A DNA stretch of 7,158 nt, taken from positions 1 to 7,158 of the forward strand of contig VSMY01000122.1 in NCBI GenBank assembly GCA_009773995.1. The letters run 5' to 3'. Below are positions 1 through 6,010 of this stretch, one piece after another. Origin of the DNA: Oscillibacter sp. Its GTDB lineage: Bacteria > Bacillota > Clostridia > Oscillospirales > Oscillospiraceae. Position numbers and translations under genes: made by a program. The notes under the pieces were generated by a model. It saw nothing but the letters and a program-made list of their open reading frames with translations. It had not been told where the DNA came from and made no database searches. Positions within the stretch are counted from its first letter, which is position 1. Each line of letters starts with the position of its first letter.

Positions 1-890
1 AGCATGGCTCCCAGCGCCGCCAGCAGAAACGCCGCCAATCCAAAATAAAAATTCCCGTTGTCGCTGGCATAGCGTTCCAGAGGATTCAGGGATATCCAGA
101 GGCTCTGGAAAAAGCCTTCCATGACCTCGGAGTTTTCCATTGAGGTCATGCCTCCCACCAGAGACGGGCACATCCACACGCCTAAAAGCAGAAAACCCGC
201 CCCCATGGCTCCAATCAGCGGCAGGACAACGCCCCTGCGTCTGACAATGATCCGGTGAAGCAGGAAATAGAGCAGCGCGCCCAGGGCCACCATGCCGCCG
301 TATCCAAGATGGCACAGCGTAATCAGCGCGAAGCTGAACGCCGCCCCCAGCAGACAGGCCCGGCGGGGTCGCTCCATGCAGGAGCCGCAGAAATGAAAGA
401 ACAGGGGCAGGAACACCATGCTCAGAGACCGGGCAAGGTTGCCCTCTAAAAACAGGGCGCACAGGTTGTTGGGCATAAAAAACCACAAGGCTCCCACGGC
501 CGCCCCCAGCCAGGGGCGGCCGATTTGAAACCCGATATACAGCCAAGACAGCGCCCCCAAAAAGCAGATCATGCCCACAAAAATCAGGTAGCCGTTCAGC
601 GGGTCGCCGCCGGACAGCGCCTGGCAGAGGGCCATGAAATAGGCCGGAAGCGGAGCCCAGTAGCGCAGCAGCTCCACCCCGTTATACCACATGGGATCGT
701 AAGAAGGCCACCAATTGCCTTCCAGAACGGACCGATAGACAAAGTCTCCCCGGTAGACGTGGTACATGGTGTCCGACCCGCTGGGATATGTGCCGTTTCC
801 GCACACCCACAGCACCACGAAAACGGAGATCGCCAGATAGCACACCGGAGCCAGCAGAAGAAGCACGCTTCCCCGTTTCATCTGTTTCAA
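1..890 (-). CDS. PTPS_related-type multi-pass membrane protein (GT-C-like), 3' partial
   Basis: The frame stays open from here to the left edge, giving 293 residues from the ATG at 881 and an unseen C-terminus. It begins with a signal-anchor-like helix (6-27), then an extracellular loop carrying SGSDTMYHVYRG (34-45, Asp37 and His41), EGNWWPSYDP (54-63) and YWAPLPAY (74-81), then helices near 97-117, 122-137, 152-166, 175-195, 197-213, 217-236 and 279-293, with LEGNLARSL at 145-153. An acidic residue in the first outer loop followed by many helices is the plan of GT-C glycosyltransferases using lipid-linked sugars. The G-x-D-x-x-x-H start and the aromatic PL motif fit PTPS_related membrane proteins (PF10131, from memory). 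A TTG at 890 has GGAGG at nine bases and overlaps the preceding stop (TTGA); the ATG at 881 is eighteen bases from that site. Both starts are possible. Inference: sugar transfer outside the membrane. Confidence 0.82.
   Translation of the reverse strand, partial: MKQMKRGSVLLLLAPVCYLAISVFVVLWVCGNGTYPSGSDTMYHVYRGDFVYRSVLEGNWWPSYDPMWYNGVELLRYWAPLPAYFMALCQALSGGDPLNGYLIFVGMICFLGALSWLYIGFQIGRPWLGAAVGALWFFMPNNLCALFLEGNLARSLSMVFLPLFFHFCGSCMERPRRACLLGAAFSFALITLCHLGYGGMVALGALLYFLLHRIIVRRRGVVLPLIGAMGAGFLLLGVWMCPSLVGGMTSMENSEVMEGFFQSLWISLNPLERYASDNGNFYFGLAAFLLAALGAM
120..150. repeat. Nine-base inverted repeat inside the GT-C-like gene
   Basis: CATGACCTC (120-128) and GAGGTCATG (142-150) are perfect reverse complements around a thirteen-base spacer. 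The arms encode parts of MTSMENSEVM (residues 245-254 from the ATG at 881), in an outer or inter-helix loop. It may be coincidence; no regulatory role can be assigned. Confidence 0.4.
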
Positions 891-1372
891 GTGGAAGAGC
901 CTCCCCCTTCACCCAAAATGGTATTCAGCACCGCGTCAATGGCGTCCTCCAGGGCGTCTTTTTTCGGCGCCGTCCCGCCGGAGGCGGGAGCGTTCTCCTC
1001 TTCCGGGATGTGCAGGATGTAGCTTCTGGTGGGCGTTTCGCTGGCCTCCACCTGGATCAGGATGCCGCCGGTCTCGCTAATGATTCTGTGAAACTCATTG
1101 GCGAAGTATTCCGTCAGGTTTTCCAGCGTGGGCAGGATGGCGTCAAAGGGCGGGATCTCGTTCATGACCTGGTTCTGGAAACGGGTCATATAATCGGAGA
1201 TTCCCTTTTCAAAGGTGCTGAACTCCACAAAGGAGCTGCGCCCATAACGGATGCTCAAGGTGAACTCCCAGGTATGGGGGTGGGTCTCTCCCTTATGTCC
1301 GTTGATGATGATGTAATGCTTGGCGTTCAGATAGAATTTCAGCCGGTATTCCCGGTACAGTCTCACCGCCAC
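887..1372 (-). CDS. 6-pyruvoyl-tetrahydropterin synthase-related protein (XrtG system)
   Basis: A 161-residue protein with the PTPS/QueD fold signature, of the kind described beside XrtG and its glycosyltransferase (TIGR03112-like). Zinc ligands appear intact: His19 (NAKHYI), His31 and His33 (THPHTW). PTLENLT (81-87) and the late Glu-Thr (112-113, in SETPTRSY) also fit the family. The catalytic Cys found four residues before the HGH motif in QueD is missing: the stretch reads GHKGETHPH. The Asp-His pair before the LNDIP motif is also gone (FQNQVMNEIPPF, 65-76). So classic pterin or queuosine chemistry is unlikely; a zinc-dependent binding or altered enzymatic role is inferred. A tail of about 38 residues rich in Ala, Gly and Glu (124-161) is extra. 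A GTG at 1381 forms a GTGA overlap with the previous stop, but GGAGG (1382-1386) touches it directly; the GTG at 1372 has nine-base spacing and is preferred. Confidence 0.88.
   Translation of the reverse strand: MAVRLYREYRLKFYLNAKHYIIINGHKGETHPHTWEFTLSIRYGRSSFVEFSTFEKGISDYMTRFQNQVMNEIPPFDAILPTLENLTEYFANEFHRIISETGGILIQVEASETPTRSYILHIPEEENAPASGGTAPKKDALEDAIDAVLNTILGEGGGSST
900..904 (-). promoter_or_regulatory. Ribosome binding site for the GT-C-like gene
   Basis: GGAGG (in GAAGGGGGAGG) lies in the last codons of the PTPS-related gene. It is nine bases from a TTG at 890, the same spacing as at the previous junction, and eighteen bases from the ATG at 881. This makes the TTG a serious start candidate. 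Confidence 0.6.
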
Positions 1373-1377
1373 GCGCG

Positions 1378-2457
1378 TCACCCTCCCTTCACAGCGCCGG
1401 CGGACGCGGCGCTTTTCCGCCGTTCCGCCGCGCTGGACAGCAGCAAAAATTCCTCCAGGCTCACGTCGTCGCTCAGCAGCGACATGGCGCTGTCAAGCGC
1501 GCGCTCCAAATCACACTGGACAAACAGCAGCCCAATCACGTTATCGTCCAGCGTAAAGCGGAGCACCGTCCGGTCCAGGGCCACGCTGGCCAGCGCCAAA
1601 AGCTCCCGGGTCGCCGTCTCCCCGGAGCAGCGCAGCAGGGCCAGCGACAGCGGATATGCCTTCCGCGCGCGAAGCTTTGCAAGGAAGGCGGGCAGCGCCT
1701 CCTTCGACCAGAGGCTCCGCCGGGTATCGTGGAGGTCCCGCTCGGAGAAAAGCTTATTCATTCTGTCAAGGCTTTGATTCAGCGTCTCCATAGCCTCGTC
1801 CTGCCGGTCTCCCCGCAGCTGAAGCTTCCGGACCTTTCCCGCCAGCAAAACCGGCACAATGATGAATAGCAGAAGAATGCCCGCCGCCAAGGTGCAGAGC
1901 TCCGTCTTCGCTCCCAGGAAGACATTATTGTCCAGCAGCACGCTCCGGTTGGTCAGGAGGCACAGCCGGTATACGTCTCCCTGATACTCAAAGGCCGCGC
2001 CGGAAGCCACATACTCCCTATCCTCTATGAGGATATCCGCGTGACTGACGCGGTCCACCCGGATGCCCTCCAGGAAACGCCTGGCGCTGTCCGAGACATA
2101 GTAGGTCGCCGTCGTAAATCCCTTGTACTTGTTGGTCTCCAGCACATCCTTCACAAACAGCATGTCCTGCTCTCTGGAAAACGTCCAGTATTTATTGGAA
2201 GAGGCGTCCATCGCGCCGAGAATATCCTCGATCTCCACCTGGTTCTTCCCGTCCCGCTGCAGGCGGATTTGGTCCAGCACCAGCTGAACATAGCTGTCCT
2301 GCTGTACGGCGCAGACCTCCACCAGCCCCGCTTCATACCGGGTCAGCTGGAACCAGGTCAGCGCTCCCGCGCACAGGGACGCCAGCAACGTGCACAGAAG
2401 GGTCACGCCTACAATGGGATGTCTCTTTTTCTTCCTTTTTTCACGCCGCTTTTCCAT
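1378..2457 (-). CDS. Two-helix membrane sensor-like protein with degenerate GGDEF-like domain
   Basis: I do not recognise a named family. The 359-residue protein starts with a very basic segment (KRREKRKKKRH, 3-13), a membrane helix (about 14-36), an extracellular region (37-183) of the size and placement of a Cache-type sensor, a second helix (184-206), a short charged helical linker (208-245) and a cytoplasmic domain (246-345). The last domain follows the order of a GGDEF fold: LWSKEALPAFLAKL, then PLSLALLRC, then RFTLDDNVIGLLF (300-312) where an active enzyme would have R-x-GGDEF-x-x-L. The signature is absent, so diguanylate cyclase activity is unlikely; a binding or signalling role is an inference. 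The ATG at 2457 follows AAGGAG at eight bases. It is the only gene here preceded by a gap (54 bases) and its stop overlaps the region of the next start. It may regulate the glycan or sorting machinery. Confidence 0.85.
   Translation of the reverse strand: MEKRREKRKKKRHPIVGVTLLCTLLASLCAGALTWFQLTRYEAGLVEVCAVQQDSYVQLVLDQIRLQRDGKNQVEIEDILGAMDASSNKYWTFSREQDMLFVKDVLETNKYKGFTTATYYVSDSARRFLEGIRVDRVSHADILIEDREYVASGAAFEYQGDVYRLCLLTNRSVLLDNNVFLGAKTELCTLAAGILLLFIIVPVLLAGKVRKLQLRGDRQDEAMETLNQSLDRMNKLFSERDLHDTRRSLWSKEALPAFLAKLRARKAYPLSLALLRCSGETATRELLALASVALDRTVLRFTLDDNVIGLLFVQCDLERALDSAMSLLSDDVSLEEFLLLSSAAERRKSAASAGAVKGG
1382..1386 (-). promoter_or_regulatory. Ribosome binding site deciding the PTPS-related start
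   Basis: GGAGG (in GAAGGGAGGG) lies inside the 3' end of the sensor-like gene. It directly abuts the GTG at 1381, leaving no spacer, but is nine bases from the GTG at 1372. The spacing favours 1372 as the start. Confidence 0.65.
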
Positions 2458-2465
2458 GCCGTGAT

Positions 2466-2471
2466 CTCCTT
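2466..2471 (-). promoter_or_regulatory. Ribosome binding site for the sensor-like gene
   Basis: AAGGAG on the minus strand, eight bases before the ATG at 2457. It is the strongest conventional site in the window. It sits just downstream of the hairpin in the only intergenic gap, so this gene can initiate independently of the upstream gene's translation. Confidence 0.75.
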
Positions 2472-2477
2472 GCTTCT

Positions 2478-2503
2478 CCGCGCGTTCTCTTTCCGGCGCG
2501 CGG
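2478..2503 (-). repeat. GC-rich hairpin in the only intergenic gap
   Basis: A perfect seven-base inverted repeat, CCGCGCG (2497-2503) and CGCGCGG (2478-2484), encloses a purine-rich twelve-base loop (CCGGAAAGAGAA). It lies between the stop of the glycosyltransferase fusion (2512) and the ribosome binding site of the sensor-like gene. No run of T follows, so it is not an intrinsic terminator. It could be a processing or mRNA-stability element that sets different levels for the genes on either side, but chance is possible in such GC-rich DNA. Confidence 0.45.
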
Positions 2504-2511
2504 GCCGCGGT

Positions 2512-5430
2512 TCATTCCCCGCTCCGGGAAGCGGCCGGTTCAGCCGCCGGAGGGTTTACAAAATTCTCTGTGTAATAATCGGAGCGCTTCCCCAGTTCCC
2601 GGTTCAGCCAGTCATACCCTTTGCGCTCCAGCAGCGTATCGGCGTCTGAGAACAGGTCTGTCCCCAGTCCCAGCCGGTCTCCTTCAATGTCAAAACCCAA
2701 GGCGCTTAAAATTGTGGGAAACATGTCCATGGCGGTAAAGCTCCTGGACTTTTCGCTGCGCACCCAGGTTTTCGCCGGGTTGATGAAGCAGTCGTACACC
2801 GTCCTATCGTAATAGGAAACCCCTTCCACCAAAAAATCATCCATTCTGGGATGATCTCCAGTAATGACAATGGTGGTATTTTCGTAGAAATCCTGCTGCT
2901 GGCACCATTTTATGAATTCCGTCACGATGCGGTCATTGCAGTCCACCACTCTTGCCGTCGCCGCATCGTAAGCGTCTCCGCACCACTTGCACTCAAAGCC
3001 CTTGGGCGCGTGAAGGTCCGTTGTCAGCATTGTGAAATTGAAGGGTTTCCCTTCCGCCGCCAGGCCGGAGAGTTCCTCGCGGGCAATGTCGAATAGGACT
3101 TTGTCCTCGATTCCCCAGTTGACACAATAATCCTTGGGGACATAGCCCAGCTTTTTCGCTGTGCCGTCGCCGAAGATACGGTAATTCCCATGCTTTTGGA
3201 AAAAGGTGTCCCGCCGGCCGAAACGGATGTTTGACCCGCATAAAAACATCTGCGTATATCCGTTGTCCTCCAATATATCTCCCAGGTTCTTCACTCCCGG
3301 CAGAAATTCTTCCGTTTTCATGATCTGCTCCTCGGATAAAGAGGATTGAAGAAAGGGGACGCCGCACATCGTGGACACCAGTGCTCCCACGGTCCAGGTG
3401 CTCCCCGTCGTGCAGTGAAATCCGCCCAAGCCGTCCACATCCCCGAAGCTCAGGTACTCCCCGGCCAGGCGGGTGAGGTTCGGCATGTAGTTGACGCCCT
3501 CCTGCCAGCCTCCGTCCTCCTTGGAGGCGTAGGTGGTTTCCAGGCTCTCCACATAGATATAAATCAGGTTCCTGGTCGGTCCCTCCGCCGTAACGGCCAC
3601 CTGCCGGGGATCCACATACTCGTCTTCATAGAGGGGCGTTTCAGCCCCGGCCGTCTGGTAATAGTCCAACAGGCCATAGGCGTGGTTGCCATACACCACG
3701 CCCATCAGCAGCACCGCCACGCCGCAGAAGACGCCGCAGGTATGCATCGCCCTCCAGGCGCCCCGCCGCTTTCCGTTCCTTCTGAGACGCCGTCCGACGG
3801 CCGCGTCGGCGAAGGCCAAAATTACGCAGACCGCCGCCAGCACGCCCATAGGCAGAGCGAATCCCCTCAGCACCTCATTTCGCATCCCCGTCCCAGTTCC
3901 CTGCAGGGGCCCTTGAAGCGTATTGAAGATTTCCGTGATTTCCACATGAAAGGCGCTTTTCGACCAATAGACCAGCAGCAGCAGTCCCAGCCCGAAAACC
4001 GTCAGCAGTCCTACGCTCAAATACCAGAGCACGCCGTAACCCTCCGCGGTTCCGGCGGGTCCCGGCATCCGGTTTACCATACGGCGCACCCGGCGCAGCG
4101 CCTGAAGCGGACGGGAAGCGTCCTCTTTGATAACGCCGGTAAAGGCGTTCCGCTCCTCGCTCAAATCCCGCTGTTTCCAGGCGCTGTCCGTCTGGATGCT
4201 GTTGATAATCCCGGCGACGCGGATAAAGAACACGGCCAGATTGAAAAACGGCAGCAGAGGAACGCACCACCAGCGCCTCAGATAAAACCGGCGCAGCGGC
4301 GGATCCATCTTCAGGAAAATCGCCACCGTGATAAAATAGAAGACGCCTACCGCGATATAGAGCGCGAAAATCATTCCGGTAGACCAGAGAATTACCTTGG
4401 TGGAATACTGCATGCACATCATGCAGATCAGCGCCAGATACCAGATCAAGCGGGGAAACGCGAAGGTGTGATCATACAGCAGGGTTTTGACGTTGACGTC
4501 CTTCAGGACACGGCCCAGACGAAAGTCCTTATTCAGAAACATCCGGGCGACCTCCAGGCTTCCCCGCTGCCACCGCTGCCGCTGGGTATAGAGCTTGTTG
4601 ACGCTTTCAATGGGGTCTACAAAAAAGAGGGCGTTTTCACAGATCTCCACCCGCTCGTTCTGCAGCTCCCGCATCTGGAACGTGATATGCGTATCCTCGC
4701 AGACGGTATCCGTGTTGTACATCCGGGATTTCAAAAGGGAAGACTTCCGAAACGCCGAAAAGGCGCCGGAGAGCGTATATACCGCGTTCAGCTCCGAGGC
4801 GTAGCTCCGCCCCGCCAGGAAGGCCTGGGCATACTCCAAAAACTCCAGATTCCGCAGCAGGCGGGAAAAAAGACCCCGGTAGGAGCAGATTTTCTCCGGT
4901 CTGGTGAGAATCGCGCCGGTCATGCAGTTCACATCCGGGTGGGCCTCAAACTTGTTCACCATATTGGCCAGGGCGGTCCGCTCCAGCACGCCGTCGCTGT
5001 CCAGATTGATGATGTATTTTCCCTCGCTGTTGTAAAGCGCCAGGTTCATCGCCCTGGACTTGCCCTGTTCCGCGTCCATCCACTGCATGCGCAGATCCGG
5101 AAAACGGGCCTGGCATTGGGCAAATATGGAAAAGCTCTCGTCCTGACTCCGGTTATTGACCAGAAAAACCCGGATGCTCTCCTTTGGATAGGTGCTGTTG
5201 TAGATGGATTCGATGCACGCGGACAGCGTATCGGCGCTGTTGTACACCGGAACAATCAGGGAAATCTCAGGATAGAGACTGGGCCTGGGAGGCGCCGCAA
5301 TCCCTCGAATTCGCCGCTTCAGCAGTATCATAACGCTGCCGAGGGAGGGCAGAATCTCCATCAGCACCGGAATGATAATCCAGGCGCCCCAGAAGACAAA
5401 GGAATTAAGAATTGTTTTTAGGAAGTTCAT
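2512..5430 (-). CDS. XrtG-associated family 2 glycosyltransferase fused to MdoB-type phosphoglycerol transferase
   Basis: A 972-residue bifunctional membrane protein. Residues 1-410 form a GT2 enzyme: an N-terminal helix (about 8-27), VPVYN (60-64), the nucleotide/metal motif DSD (144-146), the acceptor-site ED (245-246, in VCEDTHIT), QRQRW (283-287, the QxxRW motif common in processive synthases) and helices near 324-342 and 345-372. The stretch 388-408 may be interfacial. A basic linker (411-463) leads to helices near 466-488, 523-541 and 563-581, then an extracellular alkaline phosphatase-superfamily domain (about 610-945). That domain resembles phosphoglycerol transferase MdoB/OpgB more than LtaS: YVESLETTY (Glu628 a likely metal ligand), TTGSTWTVGALVSTMCGVP (674-692, likely Thr nucleophile), NWGIEDK, TTDLHAP (His807) and TGDHPR (Asp859, His860). 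Inference: the first half polymerises or extends a glycan from inside and the second adds glycerol phosphate outside. The ATG lies inside the xrtG 3' end behind a weak AAGGTGG; the helix right after it supports this start. Confidence 0.9.
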   Translation of the reverse strand: MNFLKTILNSFVFWGAWIIIPVLMEILPSLGSVMILLKRRIRGIAAPPRPSLYPEISLIVPVYNSADTLSACIESIYNSTYPKESIRVFLVNNRSQDESFSIFAQCQARFPDLRMQWMDAEQGKSRAMNLALYNSEGKYIINLDSDGVLERTALANMVNKFEAHPDVNCMTGAILTRPEKICSYRGLFSRLLRNLEFLEYAQAFLAGRSYASELNAVYTLSGAFSAFRKSSLLKSRMYNTDTVCEDTHITFQMRELQNERVEICENALFFVDPIESVNKLYTQRQRWQRGSLEVARMFLNKDFRLGRVLKDVNVKTLLYDHTFAFPRLIWYLALICMMCMQYSTKVILWSTGMIFALYIAVGVFYFITVAIFLKMDPPLRRFYLRRWWCVPLLPFFNLAVFFIRVAGIINSIQTDSAWKQRDLSEERNAFTGVIKEDASRPLQALRRVRRMVNRMPGPAGTAEGYGVLWYLSVGLLTVFGLGLLLLVYWSKSAFHVEITEIFNTLQGPLQGTGTGMRNEVLRGFALPMGVLAAVCVILAFADAAVGRRLRRNGKRRGAWRAMHTCGVFCGVAVLLMGVVYGNHAYGLLDYYQTAGAETPLYEDEYVDPRQVAVTAEGPTRNLIYIYVESLETTYASKEDGGWQEGVNYMPNLTRLAGEYLSFGDVDGLGGFHCTTGSTWTVGALVSTMCGVPFLQSSLSEEQIMKTEEFLPGVKNLGDILEDNGYTQMFLCGSNIRFGRRDTFFQKHGNYRIFGDGTAKKLGYVPKDYCVNWGIEDKVLFDIAREELSGLAAEGKPFNFTMLTTDLHAPKGFECKWCGDAYDAATARVVDCNDRIVTEFIKWCQQQDFYENTTIVITGDHPRMDDFLVEGVSYYDRTVYDCFINPAKTWVRSEKSRSFTAMDMFPTILSALGFDIEGDRLGLGTDLFSDADTLLERKGYDWLNRELGKRSDYYTENFVNPPAAEPAASRSGE

Positions 5431-6010
5431 AACTAAAACGCCCCACCTTCATTTGAACCACCTGGGGCTTTGTAAACACGTAGAAATAAAGCCACACGCT
5501 GAGGAGGTAAAACACGATACGTCCCACGAATGTATGCATGATATAATAGGCGTCCATACCCAGCAGATGGACGGACCAGCAGATCAGGGTAATCCGCAGG
5601 GCGTTGCACGCCATGATGTAGGCAAAGCCCAGCAGACCTATCAGCGCCTTTTCGCTGGCGCGGTACACGTTGAAAAAGGCCAGCAGGGAGAGAAACGCCA
5701 TGATCTCTATGACGCCGGAGCACTCGAAGTCCACCTGGAGCGTGACGGAGCTCTCCGCCGCGGGAATATAGAGAATTCCATACTTGAAATACGCCGTAAA
5801 GGCCCCCGTCAAACGGCCCGCCACCCCGGCTATCGCGCAGACATAGCGCGCCAGAGGCCGGGTCAGCCAGGGCCGCACGCCCACCATCATCAGGATGAAG
5901 AGCCCCATGCTGCCCCAGAGGAACCGCCAGGCGTGCAGCTCCGCCCGTCGGAACACTCCCAGGAGGTAGAGCCACAGGGCGGCTATTGCCAGCAGAAGAA
6001 TGGGATTCAC
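5405..6010 (-). CDS. xrtG: Exosortase family protein XrtG
   Basis: Integral membrane protein of 201 residues, predicted to recognise the C-terminal tail of CTERM proteins, cut it and transfer the protein onto an envelope acceptor. The three exosortase/archaeosortase catalytic residues are in place: Cys97 in FECSGVIE, Arg139 in CNALRI and His159 in MHTFVGR. Hydrophobic segments lie near 3-20, 28-45, 56-75, 98-115, 121-150 and 160-179. The C-terminal run LYFYVFTKPQVVQMKVG is, as I recall the family, typical of XrtG rather than of Gram-negative exosortases. I chose the GTG at 6010: it overlaps the upstream stop (GTGA), has AGAGG nine bases and GGAG four bases ahead, and starts directly into the first helix. 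An in-frame ATG at 6181 would add 57 residues that lie wholly inside the upstream gene and look like shadow sequence. The 3' end overlaps the next gene by 26 bases. Confidence 0.93.
   Translation of the reverse strand: MNPILLLAIAALWLYLLGVFRRAELHAWRFLWGSMGLFILMMVGVRPWLTRPLARYVCAIAGVAGRLTGAFTAYFKYGILYIPAAESSVTLQVDFECSGVIEIMAFLSLLAFFNVYRASEKALIGLLGFAYIMACNALRITLICWSVHLLGMDAYYIMHTFVGRIVFYLLSVWLYFYVFTKPQVVQMKVGRFSYELPKNNS

Noticed and set aside
788..1777. A 329-codon plus-strand open frame
   Set aside because: It crosses three minus-strand genes, has Ser/Arg-rich shadow composition and shows no domain motif.
2478..2503. The intergenic hairpin as a rho-independent terminator
   Set aside because: No T-rich run follows the stem on the minus strand, and a ribosome binding site and gene follow within a few bases.
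2041..2649. A 202-codon plus-strand frame spanning the only intergenic gap
   Set aside because: It is antisense to the sensor-like gene and to the end of the fusion gene, with no recognisable domain; it spans the gap only because stops are scarce there.
3740..4200. A possible frameshift or missed stop joining two separate genes in the fusion
   Set aside because: The frame is continuous, the linker and helices between the halves read as normal protein, and no start with a good site is visible at the junction. A biological fusion is the simpler reading.
3346..5421. A 691-codon plus-strand open frame opposite the glycosyltransferase fusion
   Set aside because: It lies entirely antisense to a gene with clear motifs. 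Its product is rich in His, Gln, Arg and Pro with no domain pattern, as expected from the complement of GC-rich codons.
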